Of a stretch of 64,000 bases of DNA, positions 19,106 to 28,105 are shown piece after piece. Made by a program: the position numbers and the translations under genes. Position 1 is the first letter of the stretch, and the number at the start of each line of letters is the position of its first letter. The DNA is from Lachnospiraceae bacterium (GTDB lineage Bacteria > Bacillota > Clostridia > Lachnospirales > Lachnospiraceae), in assembly GCA_910575565.1 (NCBI GenBank), contig CAJTFL010000008.1, positions 136,179 through 200,178 of the forward strand. The letters run 5' to 3'. The notes beneath the pieces are model-generated. The model was not told the DNA's origin, ran no database searches, and worked only from the letters and a program-made list of their open reading frames with translations.

Positions 19106-20434
19106 CTAATAGTGATATTTCTCCCGATTCCCCTTTAAAAAGAACATGGTTACGCCCAAAGCCAACACTTCCGCCGCCACGGTAGACAGCCATATCCCGT
19201 CCACGCCCCAAATTAATGGGAAGGTTAAGATAGCGGCGGCCTGGAATACCAAGGTTCGCAGGAAGGATATGGCGGCGGAAATTAATCCGTTGCCCAGGGC
19301 GGTAAAAAAGGAAGAGCCAAAAATCGCAAAGCCGGAAAAGAGGAAGGAGAAGGAGAAAAAGAAAAACGCCCGGGAAGTCAGCCGGAACAGTCCTTCATCG
19401 TATCCGGTAAAGATATAGGAAAGGGGAGCTGCCAGCGCATTGGCGGCGGCAAACATGATTACGGCAAATGTTCCCATAAGCACCATGGTCTTCCTTAGCA
19501 TCCCTTTTAATTCACGGCTGTTTTGCGCGCCGTAGTTGTATCCGATAACCGGGGCAGTCCCTACGGAATAGCCGATAAATACTGCCTGGAAAATCAGGCT
19601 GACGTACATCAGCACGCCGTATGCCGCAACGCCGTCTTCCCCGGCATAGCGAAGCAGCTGGACGTTATAAAGCATACTGACCACGGACATGGAAATATTG
19701 CTCATTAATTCGGATGAACCGTTTATGCAGGTTTTCTTTAAGGCGCTGGCGTCAAACCGGGTGCGTCCGAGGCGCAGAAGGCTTTTATTGGGGCGGGCAA
19801 AGTAGATAAGGGGGATGATTCCGCCTACGCATTGGCTTAAGGCGGTGGCGGCTGCTGCGCCTTCAAGACCCCACCGGAAAACCGCGACGAATAAAGCGTC
19901 CAAGATAATGTTGGTAAGCCCGGCGGCAATGGTTACGTAAAGCCCCATAGCCGGTTTTTCCGCCGTGGCGAACAGGCATTGGAATTCGTACTGCAGGATG
20001 TAGGCCGGGATGGCCGCTAAAATAATATGCCCGTAGGTAATGCAGTCTTCAAGGAGCTGCCCGCTGGCTCCCAGCGCCTGGGACAAAGGCCGGATGGTGA
20101 GGAAGCCGATAAGGGTCAGCAGAGCGCCGCAGGCGGCGGAAGAATAGACGATCAGGGAGAACAGGCGGTTTGCCCGTTCATGTTTGCCCTGTCCAAGGGT
20201 TATGGCGATTAGTGCGCCTCCCCCGGTTCCGAACATAAAGCCAAGGGAGCCTAAAATCATTAAAAATGGCATGATAAAATTTACGGCGGTGAACGGGATT
20301 TTTCCCACAAAATTCGACACGAAAAATCCGTCAACTACGCCGTAGATTGAGGTAAATACCAGCATAATGATGGAAGGAAAAGTAAAGCGGAGCAGTTTTT
20401 GATAGGTAAAATGTTCTGATAACTGAATGGCCAT
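19106..20434 (-). CDS. MATE family efflux transporter
   Basis: 442 residues with 12 predicted helices in two homologous halves. The opening (FTFPSIIMLVFTSIYGVVDG) and the FVGKIPFTAVNFIMPFLMI region are the classic MATE start, with the second-half equivalent VAAYGVLMYVSLIFQAVFIG. It should export cationic drugs or metabolites in exchange for Na+ or H+. It lies downstream of a MarR regulator on the same strand, with a 22-bp tandem repeat in the 170-base gap. The start codon has only a weak ribosome site; AAAGGA is 17 bases away. Confidence 0.92.
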   Translation of the reverse strand: MAIQLSEHFTYQKLLRFTFPSIIMLVFTSIYGVVDGFFVSNFVGKIPFTAVNFIMPFLMILGSLGFMFGTGGGALIAITLGQGKHERANRLFSLIVYSSAACGALLTLIGFLTIRPLSQALGASGQLLEDCITYGHIILAAIPAYILQYEFQCLFATAEKPAMGLYVTIAAGLTNIILDALFVAVFRWGLEGAAAATALSQCVGGIIPLIYFARPNKSLLRLGRTRFDASALKKTCINGSSELMSNISMSVVSMLYNVQLLRYAGEDGVAAYGVLMYVSLIFQAVFIGYSVGTAPVIGYNYGAQNSRELKGMLRKTMVLMGTFAVIMFAAANALAAPLSYIFTGYDEGLFRLTSRAFFFFSFSFLFSGFAIFGSSFFTALGNGLISAAISFLRTLVFQAAAILTFPLIWGVDGIWLSTVAAEVLALGVTMFFLKGNREKYHY

Positions 20435-20504
20435 GTTTGCACCAAATGATTATCCTTTCTTTAAATTAGTTACAATTAATGCCTTTATCGGTTCTGGCAT
20501 TATT

Positions 20505-20588
20505 TTGCAGATGCATGGCAGATATCTTGCGGATGCGTGGCAGATATCTTGCGGATGCATGGCAGATATCTTGCGGATGCGTGGCAGA
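20505..20588. repeat. 22-bp tandem repeat, about 3.7 copies
   Basis: The unit GGCAGATATCTTGCGGATGC plus RT repeats head to tail from 20517, with partial copies at both ends. Units alternate between GGATGCATGG and GGATGCGTGG, so a 44-bp double unit may be what was copied. Each unit holds the palindrome AGATATCT inside a near-palindrome GCAGATATCTTGC. It lies in the untranslated gap between marR and the MATE gene. Confidence 0.85.
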
Positions 20589-20605
20589 CGGCATAAATCC
20601 CTTTC

Positions 20606-21055
20606 TTATGGCGTTTGCCATATATCCCGTGCCTTTTCCCGAAGCTGGGCAAGGAATTTTTCGGTTAACGCCAGGTACTTTTCCAGGTCTTTTGCGGGCC
20701 AGGAGGCGAATATGGCGTTTTCGGCTTCGAGGATCCGCAGAGCTGTGCGTCCTGCCAGCTCTTTGCCCTTATCCGTCAGGTAGACGGTTTTATTTTTGCC
20801 TCCGTCAGGTGTTAAGTACACGATGTTTTCCGCTTCCAGCTTGCGGATGGCAGAGTTAATGGTTTGTTTGCTGATGCCGGACAGACGGCAGATATCCTGC
20901 AGGGGGCATCTGTCCCCGCTGTTGCAGATGGTATAGAGGATGATCATAGCGCTGTCGGATAACCCCAGTTTCTGGGACATTTCGTGGTATACGCTGTCGA
21001 TCTCCCCAAGCAGATGGTTATACCGTTTCATTGCTGTTGAAGGGTAAGTATGCAT
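20606..21055 (-). CDS. MarR family transcriptional regulator
   Basis: 149 residues. The winged-helix core is visible: CPLQDICRLSGISKQTINSA is the helix-turn-helix, followed by IRKLEAENIVYLTPDGGKNK, which gives the recognition helix end and the wing (D-x-x-x-K), then TVYLTDKGKELA. It probably binds DNA as a dimer and represses its own promoter and the MATE transporter gene downstream. The start has a perfect AGGAGG; a longer frame to 21130 lacks one. Palindromes in its promoter are likely operators. Confidence 0.92.
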   Translation of the reverse strand: MHTYPSTAMKRYNHLLGEIDSVYHEMSQKLGLSDSAMIILYTICNSGDRCPLQDICRLSGISKQTINSAIRKLEAENIVYLTPDGGKNKTVYLTDKGKELAGRTALRILEAENAIFASWPAKDLEKYLALTEKFLAQLREKARDIWQTP

Positions 21056-21164
21056 TCTGTGCCTCCTATAATGGATAAGTGAGATATAAGTGCCAAAAGG
21101 CCAGGGTTTCATGCCAGGATGAGAAGGCATGAATTTGGGAAGTTTGTACCATGCGTTGCATTAT

Positions 21165-21180
21165 GGTATGAAATCGTACC
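21165..21180. promoter_or_regulatory. Second MarR-type operator
   Basis: GGTATGAAATCGTACC is a 16-bp near-palindrome with the same core as the site at 21196. The two centres are 30 bp apart, close to three helical turns, so two dimers could bind on one face of the DNA. Confidence 0.55.
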
Positions 21181-21189
21181 TGGTAATGG

Positions 21190-21218
21190 ATTATAGTACG
21201 ATTTCGTACAAATGTCAA
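21190..21218 (-). promoter_or_regulatory. Consensus promoter of marR with operator in the spacer
   Basis: On the minus strand TTGACA and TATAAT are separated by exactly 17 bases, a perfect vegetative promoter. The spacer contains the palindrome GTACGAAATCGTAC (21196-21209), so a bound regulator would block RNA polymerase. This is the usual arrangement for MarR self-repression. Confidence 0.85.
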
Positions 21219-21539
21219 GGCGGAAAATATGCCATTGCCTGCAGATTCCTGTGAAATTGCTGCACTTTAGGCCAGGCATCCCTTCCCTCCTCCCCTTTGC
21301 CCTGACGCAAATATCGGGCGCGGATATTCGCTGTTATTTCTGTAAGGAAGTACTGGGATGTCCGCCCGGCAAAGGATTTAAGCATTTTTCAAACACGCTC
21401 TAGGTCTATGAGCTGCGGCATGAAATTAGCCGGGGCGCTCAGGCGGATATCCAAAAGGCTTAACAGGAAGCATACCGTGCTTGTCGCAGAAACGTAATAA
21501 AATCGACAAAGAAAAGTAGTTGCAGGTAAGGAAAAATCT
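21219..21539. other. Divergent intergenic stretch with no gene
   Basis: Between marR (minus) and a secreted-protein gene (plus). No supported gene. It holds the half repeat at 21382. An open frame at 21212-21403 has no ribosome site or family and is rejected. Confidence 0.5.
21382..21403. repeat. Half copy of the GAGCGTGTTTGAAAA palindromic repeat
   Basis: GCATTTTTCAAACACGCTCT matches the right arm of the inverted repeats at 40475-40534 and 45725-45810. No left arm is seen here. Confidence 0.7.
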
Positions 21540-21568
21540 TGATAAAATTTCCTTTATATAGTAGTATA
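21540..21568 (+). promoter_or_regulatory. Promoter of the secreted repeat protein gene
   Basis: TTGATA and TAGTAT are 17 bases apart, about 67 bases before the start codon. Confidence 0.6.
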
Positions 21569-21634
21569 GAAAGGCAGATAAAGGGAATTTTTTGGAAATT
21601 TGTGCAGAATGGCAGGCACAGAACGGAGGAAAGC

Positions 21635-23014
21635 ATGAGGAAAAATAAAATTGTGTTAGCCGGTATTGCGGCGGCCCTTGCCCTGGGAGCCTCGTCCCCA
21701 GCCTGGGCGGCGGCAGGATGGGTTCAGAATAACGGCCAGTGGCAGTACCAGGATAACTACGGATACATTGTAAAGAATGAGTGGCAGAAGGGCGCGGACG
21801 GCAAATGGCGCTACTTAAACAGCTCCGGCTATATTGCCGTGGATATGTGGGTAGATGATGAGTATTACGTAGGTTCTGACGGGATTATGGTGACGGACGG
21901 CTGGCTGAGGCTGGACGGCTCGGAGTATGCGGACGGCGTCTGCTGGTTTTACTTTGACGGCAAAGGGAAGGCGGTTAAGGAAGGCTGGAAAAAGATTAAC
22001 AATAAATGGTATTTCTTCGACGAGACAGGCCTGATGCAGACGGGATGGGTGGATGAAAACCAGTACCATACCGATGCAAACGGCGAGATGATGATAGGCT
22101 GGCAGAGGCTGGATCCCCCGGCGGACGCGGATTACAGCCAGGATTCCGATGAGGACTACGATCCCTTTGCCCTGGCGGACAATGATGGCCAATATTGGTA
22201 TTACTTTAAGTCCAATGGCAAGAAGCTTACCCCTAAGGAAGACGGAGGGGAAAACGGCGTGGTGCGCATTGACAAGGATTATTACTGCATGAACATGGAC
22301 GGAGCCTTGCAGTTTGGCTGGAAGAACGTAAGCGGCGACAGCGGGATTACGGGCTACAAGTATTTTCTCCCCAGCGGCAAGATGGTCACTGGCTGGTATA
22401 CGGCGGAGGCGCCTAAAGGCTTGGATCAGGGGACAGGGGAAATCCACTGGTATTACTTCAATAATAAAGGCGTGCCTAAGGCGGACGAGGACGGCACGGC
22501 TACTGTTAAAGATTTAATTACCATTGGCGGAAAGACGTATTTATTTAACGAGTACGGCAATCCGGTTTACGGCCTGCGGAAGGTATACCTGAACGAAAGC
22601 GGCCAGGGTGAGTACACGTCCTACTATTTCGGAAGGAATGAAAACGAATGCTGGGCGCACAAAGGCCGCCAGCAGGTGCAGGAGGACAGCGGCGAGACCA
22701 GTGCCTTTTATTTCACCGATGCCGGCCGGGGATATACCGGGATCCGGGATAATTACTTATATTATGTAGGCAAGGTGCAGGCCGCCCAGGATGACAAGTA
22801 TGAGATCATCAATGTGCCGGGGAAGGATTACGGCGTTTTGGTGAACAGCTCCGGCAAGGTGTTAAAGAATACCACGGTAAAGATGAGCGATGGCAGCCGC
22901 TACAAAACCGGCGCGGCTGGCCAGGTGGTTAAGATTGATGATGCGGATGTGTCCAATATCACTGGAAGGGATCCTATAGAGCCGGATTGGACGAGCGATG
23001 ATTGGTATAATTAA
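21635..23014 (+). CDS. Secreted protein with cell-wall-binding (choline/glucan-type) repeats
   Basis: 459 residues. MRKNKIVLAGIAAALALGAS is a signal peptide with likely cleavage after AWAAA. The rest is a chain of Trp/Tyr/Gly-rich repeats of about 20 residues, for example GWVQNNGQWQYQDNYGYIV, KKINNKWYFFDETGLMQTGW and GKTYLFNEYGNPVYG. Such repeats bind teichoic-acid choline or cell-surface polymer. No enzyme domain is attached, so it may be a surface scaffold or adhesin. The start has GGAGGAAAGC; a longer frame from 21539 would bury the signal peptide. Two similar proteins lie at 40734 and 42096. Confidence 0.88.
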   Translation: MRKNKIVLAGIAAALALGASSPAWAAAGWVQNNGQWQYQDNYGYIVKNEWQKGADGKWRYLNSSGYIAVDMWVDDEYYVGSDGIMVTDGWLRLDGSEYADGVCWFYFDGKGKAVKEGWKKINNKWYFFDETGLMQTGWVDENQYHTDANGEMMIGWQRLDPPADADYSQDSDEDYDPFALADNDGQYWYYFKSNGKKLTPKEDGGENGVVRIDKDYYCMNMDGALQFGWKNVSGDSGITGYKYFLPSGKMVTGWYTAEAPKGLDQGTGEIHWYYFNNKGVPKADEDGTATVKDLITIGGKTYLFNEYGNPVYGLRKVYLNESGQGEYTSYYFGRNENECWAHKGRQQVQEDSGETSAFYFTDAGRGYTGIRDNYLYYVGKVQAAQDDKYEIINVPGKDYGVLVNSSGKVLKNTTVKMSDGSRYKTGAAGQVVKIDDADVSNITGRDPIEPDWTSDDWYN

Positions 23015-23077
23015 GGAAATGGGTGGCCGTTAGAGCTGATCATGAATTTTGGTTAAACAGATTGATGGAAATGTGAT

Positions 23078-23155
23078 AAAAATGCTATGCTGCGTTTTCT
23101 GTATTGTGCGCCGATAAGGCCGTTTATATGGAAGAAGAGCGGCATAGCATTTTTT
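23078..23155 (+). terminator. Possible terminator with long loop
   Basis: AAAAATGCTATGC and GCATAGCATTTTT are complementary over 13 bases and end in a T-run. The loop is about 50 bases, long for a terminator. It lies after the secreted-protein gene and before the ribosomal promoter. Confidence 0.5.
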
Positions 23156-23235
23156 GGCGCAGGTAAGAGGGTTCTGTTGGCTGGACGAACAGTAGATTTT
23201 ATGATAAAATTTTACGAAAAATCTTAAAAAAGTAC

Positions 23236-23264
23236 TTGCAAGAAAAGGAAATCTATGCTATTGT
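23236..23264 (+). promoter_or_regulatory. Main promoter of the S10 ribosomal operon
   Basis: TTGCAA and TATTGT are 17 bases apart, in an A-rich setting with AAAATTTTACGAAAAATCTT just upstream that could act as an UP element. Transcription should start near 23271, giving a leader of about 225 bases. Confidence 0.65.
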
Positions 23265-23270
23265 AAACAG

Positions 23271-23495
23271 TGCTGTGGCATGATAGCGTTGAAGCGCGAG
23301 GTTGCTGCCCTAATAAGGACAGGTTTTCCGTGGAGCGAATGTCAAGTTAGAAAACTGGCGACAAGTCACTGTACCAATTGAACATCTGTCCCCAAAAGGG
23401 GCAGGATAACGTGTGAGTTTATGACACACACGGGAACGTGTACAGTCACCGCTTGTCGTACTTCGTAAAAGTGCGAAAAGGAGGCGACTTTTTTT
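23271..23495 (+). promoter_or_regulatory. Long structured leader of rpsJ
   Basis: About 225 gene-free bases between promoter and rpsJ. It contains several stems: CTGTCCCC/GGGGCAG (near 23385-23403), CGTGTGA...TGACACACACG (near 23411) and a GTCGTACTTCG/GTGCGAAAAGG stretch next to the ribosome site. It ends GGAGGCGACTTTTTTT before ATG. S10 operons of Firmicutes often have leaders that respond to a ribosomal protein; which protein acts here cannot be read from the sequence. Confidence 0.5.
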
Positions 23496-23816
23496 ATGGC
23501 AAGTCAAGTTATGAGAATCACATTAAAGGCATACGATCATCAGTTGGTGGATCAGTCTGCCGGAAAAATCATCGAAACTGTAAAAAAGACGGGATCTCAG
23601 GTGAGCGGGCCGGTTCCGCTGCCCACGAAGAAAGAGGTAGTGACCATCCTGCGTGCCGTTCATAAGTACAAGGATTCCAGGGAGCAGTTCGAGCAGAGGA
23701 CTCATAAAAGACTGATTGATATCATCACCCCCAGCCAGAAGACGGTGGACGCCCTGTCCAAGTTGGAAATGCCGGCCGGCGTGTACATTGATATCAAGAT
23801 GAAGAACAAAGGCTGA
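23496..23816 (+). CDS. rpsJ: 30S ribosomal protein S10
   Basis: 106 residues, a few more than the E. coli protein because of MASQVM at the front. Family marks: [20 protein letters not shown] and the loop [20 protein letters not shown] that reaches into the 30S head, then [21 protein letters not shown]10 also joins NusB in antitermination. First gene of the superoperon, with a GGAGG seven to eight bases upstream. Confidence 0.98.
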   Translation: MASQVMRITLKAYDHQLVDQSAGKIIETVKKTGSQVSGPVPLPTKKEVVTILRAVHKYKDSREQFEQRTHKRLIDIITPSQKTVDALSKLEMPAGVYIDIKMKNKG

Positions 23817-24008
23817 CAGGTAAGTTAGCCGCTACCGAAAGTGATTAATCCTGAATAGTTTCAATATAAAAGCAACACTACTTCCTAAATTTATAGTGTT
23901 CCACCTATATTAGACTGCTCTAGGATGAACGCGGACGGCAGGCTCCTTAAGGAGAGCCGGGGCCGGGATGCGTTCCGCTGTAGATCATGAAAGCAGGAGG
24001 TAAAATTA
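23817..24008 (+). promoter_or_regulatory. rpsJ-rplC spacer with hairpins
   Basis: 192 bases, long for a gap in this operon. AACACTA/TAGTGTT (23874-23900) is one hairpin. GGATGAACGC/GCGTTCC encloses GGCTCCTTAAGGAGAGCC before the rplC ribosome site and forms another. It may be a second control point or an RNA processing site. Confidence 0.45.
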
Positions 24009-24644
24009 ATGAAGAAAGCGATTTTGGCGACGAAGGTCGGGATGACCCAGATCTTCAATGAAGCAGGAGTGCTGGTTCCAGTAACCGTTCTTCAGGCAGG
24101 ACCCTGTGTGGTGACTCAGGTTAAGACGGTTGAGAACGATGGCTACAAGGCCATTCAGGTTGGCTTTGTGGACAAGAGGGAAAAGCTGGTAAATAAGCCG
24201 ATGAAAGGCCATTTTGACAAGGCTGGCGTTTCCTACAAGCGCTATGTGAGGGAATTCCGGTTTGATAATGCGGAAGAGTATTCCGTGAAAGACGAGATTA
24301 AGGCAGACATCTTTGCGGCAGGCGATAAGATTGATGCTACGGCGATCTCCAAAGGTAAAGGTTTCCAGGGCGCGATTAAGCGGTTAGGCCAGTCCAGAGG
24401 ACCGATGACCCATGGTTCCAAGTTCCACCGCCATCAGGGTTCCAACGGTTCTGCAACCACCCCAGGCCGCGTGTTTAAGGGCAAAGGGATGCCAGGGCGC
24501 ATGGGCCATGTGCGCGTTACCGTCCAGAATCTTGAGGTTGTGCAGGTAGATGCCGAGAACAACCTGATCCTGGTAAAGGGTGCTGTGCCAGGCCCCAGGA
24601 AAGCATTAGTAACCATTAAAGAAACCGTAAAAGTTTCAAAGTAA
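24009..24644 (+). CDS. rplC: 50S ribosomal protein L3
   Basis: 211 residues. It starts [20 protein letters not shown], the standard L3 opening. The long central finger that reaches the peptidyl-transferase centre is [17 protein letters not shown] followed by [16 protein letters not shown]; Gln in HRHQGS is the residue methylated by PrmB in some bacteria. One of the first proteins to bind 23S rRNA. Confidence 0.98.
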   Translation: MKKAILATKVGMTQIFNEAGVLVPVTVLQAGPCVVTQVKTVENDGYKAIQVGFVDKREKLVNKPMKGHFDKAGVSYKRYVREFRFDNAEEYSVKDEIKADIFAAGDKIDATAISKGKGFQGAIKRLGQSRGPMTHGSKFHRHQGSNGSATTPGRVFKGKGMPGRMGHVRVTVQNLEVVQVDAENNLILVKGAVPGPRKALVTIKETVKVSK

Positions 24645-24673
24645 GCTTTTAACCGGAAAGGAGGATCACACAG

Positions 24674-25294
24674 ATGGCAAACGTATCTGTTTTTAATATG
24701 GAAGGCAAGGAAGTTGGCACATTAGAGCTGAGCGATGCCGTGTTCGGTGTAGAGATTAACGAACATCTGGTACACCTGGCAGTTGTGGCACAGCTTGCGA
24801 ATAAACGTCAGGGAACGCAGAAGGCAAAGACCCGTTCCGAGGTATCCGGCGGCGGAAAGAAGCCCTGGCGTCAGAAAGGAACCGGCCATGCAAGGCAGGG
24901 CTCCATCAGGGCTCCCCAGTGGAAAGGCGGCGGCGTTGTGTTTGCCCCCACCCCAAGGGATTACAGCATTAGGCTGAACAAGAAGGAGAAGAGGGCTGCC
25001 CTTAAGTCCGCCCTGACCAGCCGCGTGCAGGAGAACAAGTTCATCGTTGTGGACGAGTTGAAATTTGATGAGATTAAGACCAAGAACTTCAAGGCCGTTA
25101 TGGATAACCTGAAGGTGTCCAAGGCGCTGGTGGTGCTGGCTCAGAAGGATGAGAACACCATCTTATCCGCCAGGAACTTACCGGGCATCAAGACGGCGTT
25201 CGTTGGGAACATTAACGTGTACGATGTGCTGCGGTACAACACCTTAGTGATGACCAAGGCTGCGGTGGCAAACATTGAGGAGGTGTATGCATAA
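24674..25294 (+). CDS. rplD: 50S ribosomal protein L4
   Basis: 206 residues. The extended loop that lines the exit tunnel is present ([20 protein letters not shown], then [19 protein letters not shown]). Changes in this loop give macrolide resistance in other bacteria; nothing unusual is seen here. In gamma-proteobacteria L4 represses the S10 operon; whether it does so here is unknown. Its stop overlaps the rplW start by one base. Confidence 0.98.
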   Translation: MANVSVFNMEGKEVGTLELSDAVFGVEINEHLVHLAVVAQLANKRQGTQKAKTRSEVSGGGKKPWRQKGTGHARQGSIRAPQWKGGGVVFAPTPRDYSIRLNKKEKRAALKSALTSRVQENKFIVVDELKFDEIKTKNFKAVMDNLKVSKALVVLAQKDENTILSARNLPGIKTAFVGNINVYDVLRYNTLVMTKAAVANIEEVYA

Positions 25295-25593
25295 TGGCAG
25301 ATATTAAATATTATGACGTAATCTTAAAACCAGTGATTACGGAGAAGAGCATGAATGCTATGGCAGAAAAAAAGTATACCTTCCTGGTACACACCGAAGC
25401 CAACAAGAGCATGATTAAAGAAGCCGTGGAAAAGATGTTCCCGGGAACCAAGGTAGCTTCCGTAAATACCATGAATATGGTAGGGAAGGTTAAGAGAAGG
25501 GGAATGACCTACGGCAAGACCGCAAAGACCAAAAAGGCGATTGTTAAGCTGACCGAAGACAGCAAAGAAATCGAACTTTTCGAAGGTCTATAG
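25294..25593 (+). CDS. rplW: 50S ribosomal protein L23
   Basis: 99 residues. It has the usual [12 protein letters not shown] opening, then [20 protein letters not shown] and a basic loop [19 protein letters not shown]. It sits at the tunnel exit and is the docking site for trigger factor and SRP. It is joined to rplD by a one-base stop/start overlap and followed by an unusual 283-base gap of hairpin repeats. Confidence 0.97.
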   Translation: MADIKYYDVILKPVITEKSMNAMAEKKYTFLVHTEANKSMIKEAVEKMFPGTKVASVNTMNMVGKVKRRGMTYGKTAKTKKAIVKLTEDSKEIELFEGL

Positions 25594-25605
25594 GCATTGG
25601 CATTG

Positions 25606-25820
25606 AACACTTGGCGACGCATTGAACACTTAGCGAGGTCTTTTCGAGCCTAGTGTGAAAGCGGATACTCGGAACGAAGTGGAGAGTATCAATAGAGCCT
25701 AGTGTGAAAGCCGTTCGGGAATCTTAGCGAGGTCTTATCGAGCTTAGATGAGCGAACATACCCGGACACTTGGCGAGGTTTTTTCGAGCCTAGTGTGAAA
25801 GCCGTTCGGGAATCTTAGCG
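25606..25820. repeat. Nested hairpin-module repeat in the rplW-rplB gap
   Basis: A mosaic of three hairpin types. Type A: CACTTAGCGAGG to GAGCCTAGTG (25627-25655, again 25767-25795). Type B: GTTCGGGAATCTTAGCGAGG to GAGCTTAGATGAGCGAAC (25713-25757, and a left half only at 25804-25820). Type C: GATACTC/GAGTATC (25664-25690). An A plus C block is itself enclosed by an outer type-A pair (CACTTGGCGA at 25608 and GAGCCTAGTG at 25695), as if one module had been inserted into the loop of another. Copies recur at 30498-30647 and 31109-31191. Confidence 0.85.
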
Positions 25821-25876
25821 GATGAATATACGGTGCGCATAGCCACCGTGATAAAGAATGAAAAGGAGTAAATGTC

Positions 25877-26722
25877 ATGGGAATTAAGAAGTATAATCCA
25901 TATACACCTTCCAGAAGACACATGACCGGTTCTGATTTCTCTGAAATCACCAAGAAGACTCCGGAGAAATCTCTGGTAGTTTCCTTAAAGAAGAACGCGG
26001 GCCGCAATAATCAGGGAAAAATCACTGTTCGCCACCACGGGGGCGGCAGCAGGAGAAAATACAGAATCATTGATTTTAAGAGAAACCGCAAGGATGGCAT
26101 CCCTGCAAAGGTAACGGCCATCGAGTACGATCCCAACAGGACAGCCAATATCGCCCTGATCTGCTACGCAGACGGCGAGAAGGCATATATCCTGGCTCCA
26201 GCGGGTTTAACCGTAGGCATGACGGTAATGAGCGGCGAGGCTGCCGAAGCGAAAGTCGGCAACTGCCTGCCTCTGGCCCAGATCCCGATTGGTGCAGAGA
26301 TCCACAACATTGAATTATATCCGGGCAAAGGCGGCCAGTTAGTTCGTTCCGCCGGGAATTCCGCCCAGTTAATGGCTAAAGAAGGCAAATACGCTACGCT
26401 GCGTCTTCCCTCCGGCGAGATGCGCATGGTTCCCATCATCTGCCGCGCGACCATCGGCGCAGTAGGCAACGGCGACCATGCCCTGATCAATATCGGCAAG
26501 GCAGGAAGGAAGCGCCATATGGGCATCAGACCTACCGTTCGCGGTTCTGTTATGAACCCCAATGACCATCCCCACGGCGGTGGTGAAGGCAAGACTGGAA
26601 TCGGCCGTCCAGGCCCAAGCACTCCTTGGGGCAAGCCTGCTCTCGGCTTAAAGACCAGGAAGAAGAACAAGCAGTCCAACAAGCTGATCGTAAGAAGACG
26701 CGACGGTAAAACATTAAAGTAA
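25877..26722 (+). CDS. rplB: 50S ribosomal protein L2
   Basis: 281 residues. [20 protein letters not shown] is the N-terminal rRNA-binding part. The C-terminal [16 protein letters not shown] holds the conserved His (HPHGGGEG) near the peptidyl-transferase centre. It is required for subunit joining and catalysis. The ribosome site AAAAGGAG follows the repeat-filled gap, so the insertions have left initiation signals intact. Confidence 0.98.
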   Translation: MGIKKYNPYTPSRRHMTGSDFSEITKKTPEKSLVVSLKKNAGRNNQGKITVRHHGGGSRRKYRIIDFKRNRKDGIPAKVTAIEYDPNRTANIALICYADGEKAYILAPAGLTVGMTVMSGEAAEAKVGNCLPLAQIPIGAEIHNIELYPGKGGQLVRSAGNSAQLMAKEGKYATLRLPSGEMRMVPIICRATIGAVGNGDHALINIGKAGRKRHMGIRPTVRGSVMNPNDHPHGGGEGKTGIGRPGPSTPWGKPALGLKTRKKNKQSNKLIVRRRDGKTLK

Positions 26723-26741
26723 TTTAAGGAGGTTTGAAGCT

Positions 26742-27017
26742 ATGGCTCGTTCATTAAAAAAAGGACCATTTGCAGACGCTCATTTGCTGAAGAAAGTAGA
26801 TGCGCTGAACGCATCCGGAAGCAAGCAGGTAATTAAGACCTGGTCCAGGCGTTCTACCATATTCCCACAGATGGTTGGTCATACTATTGCTGTACACGAC
26901 GGAAGAAAGCACGTACCGGTTTATATTACCGAAGATATGGTAGGCCATAAGCTGGGAGAGTTCGTTGCTACCAGGACCTTCAGGGGCCACGGTAAGGACG
27001 AGAAGAAGTCGAGATAA
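26742..27017 (+). CDS. rpsS: 30S ribosomal protein S19
   Basis: 91 residues. [20 protein letters not shown] and [20 protein letters not shown] are standard, ending [20 protein letters not shown]. It binds 16S rRNA in the head beside S13. It is 19 bases after rplB with AAGGAGG. Confidence 0.98.
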   Translation: MARSLKKGPFADAHLLKKVDALNASGSKQVIKTWSRRSTIFPQMVGHTIAVHDGRKHVPVYITEDMVGHKLGEFVATRTFRGHGKDEKKSR

Positions 27018-27047
27018 TTTTAGTGGTTTGAAAGGAGGTTTTTATCC

Positions 27048-27434
27048 ATGGCTAAAGGACATAGATCCCAAATTAAACGTGAAAGAAATGCGAATAAGGA
27101 CACCAGGCCAAGCGCTAAGTTATCTTACGCAAGGGTTTCCGTCCAGAAAGCGTGTTTTGTATTAGATGCCATCAGAGGCAAAGATGTGGAAACTGCATTG
27201 GCTATCGTAACCTACAACCCAAGATATGCATCCAGCCTGATCAAGAAGCTGTTGGAGTCAGCGATTGCAAACGCTGAGAACAACAATAACATGAGCCGGG
27301 AAAACTTATTTGTGGAGGAATGCTACGCAAACAAGGGACCGACCATGAAGAGGATCCACCCCAGGGCACAGGGACGGGCTTACCGAATCGAGAAGAGAAT
27401 GAGCCATATCACCATTGTGCTGAATGAAAGATAA
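27048..27434 (+). CDS. rplV: 50S ribosomal protein L22
   Basis: 128 residues, with an N-terminal basic extension ([20 protein letters not shown]) before the family core [20 protein letters not shown]. The beta-hairpin that lines the exit tunnel ends [17 protein letters not shown]. Changes in that hairpin affect macrolide binding elsewhere; no deletion is seen here. Confidence 0.98.
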   Translation: MAKGHRSQIKRERNANKDTRPSAKLSYARVSVQKACFVLDAIRGKDVETALAIVTYNPRYASSLIKKLLESAIANAENNNNMSRENLFVEECYANKGPTMKRIHPRAQGRAYRIEKRMSHITIVLNER

Positions 27435-27448
27435 GGAGGAGGCAAAAC

Positions 27449-28105
27449 ATGGGACAGAAAGTTAACCCACACGGCATGAGAGTCGGCATTATTAAAGACT
27501 GGGATTCCAGATGGTACGCAGAAGCGGATTTTGCTGACTGCCTGATTGAAGATCATGATATCCGTAAATTTCTGAAGAAAAGATTATATAGCTCCGGCAT
27601 TTCCAAGATTGAGATTGAGCGGGCTTCTGACCGGGTAAAGATCGTTATCTATACGGCAAAGCCAGGGGTAGTTATCGGCAAGGGCGGCGCTGAGATTGAG
27701 AAGCTGAAAGTGGAAGTGCAGAAGATGACTTCCAAGAAAGTATTTATCGACATCAAGGAAATCAAGCGCCCGGACAGGGATGCCCAGCTGGTTGCCGAGT
27801 CTATCGCCCAGCAGCTGGAGAACCGTGTTTCCTTCCGCCGTGCCATGAAGTCCACCATGGGCCGTTCCATGAAGGCTGGCGTAAAAGGGATCAAGACTGC
27901 CGTTGCAGGCCGTTTAGGCGGAGCCGATATGGCCCGTACCGAGTTCTACAGCGAGGGGACTATTCCGCTGCAGACCTTAAGAGCTGATATTGACTATGGA
28001 TTCGCTGAGGCAGACACCACCTACGGCAAGGTTGGCGTTAAGGTATGGGTTTACAAGGGCGAAGTACTTCCTACTAAGGGAAATAAGGAAGGGAGCGATA
28101 AATAA
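27449..28105 (+). CDS. rpsC: 30S ribosomal protein S3
   Basis: 218 residues. [20 protein letters not shown] is the family opening. The KH domain has [14 protein letters not shown], with the GxxG loop, and the C-terminal domain has [20 protein letters not shown]. It lies at the mRNA entry of the 30S and helps unwind mRNA. Its stop overlaps the rplP start by one base. Confidence 0.98.
   Translation: MGQKVNPHGMRVGIIKDWDSRWYAEADFADCLIEDHDIRKFLKKRLYSSGISKIEIERASDRVKIVIYTAKPGVVIGKGGAEIEKLKVEVQKMTSKKVFIDIKEIKRPDRDAQLVAESIAQQLENRVSFRRAMKSTMGRSMKAGVKGIKTAVAGRLGGADMARTEFYSEGTIPLQTLRADIDYGFAEADTTYGKVGVKVWVYKGEVLPTKGNKEGSDK

Noticed and set aside
20505..20588. Possible CRISPR or iteron array
   Set aside because: No spacers, only three to four units, no cas or replication gene nearby; a tandem repeat is the simpler reading.
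21212..21403. 63-residue frame between marR and the secreted protein gene
   Set aside because: No ribosome site, no recognisable product, and it ends in the dispersed repeat.
25744..26007. Minus-strand frame in the hairpin repeats before rplB
   Set aside because: Similar frames appear at each repeat copy because the repeat is palindromic; no ribosome site or family.
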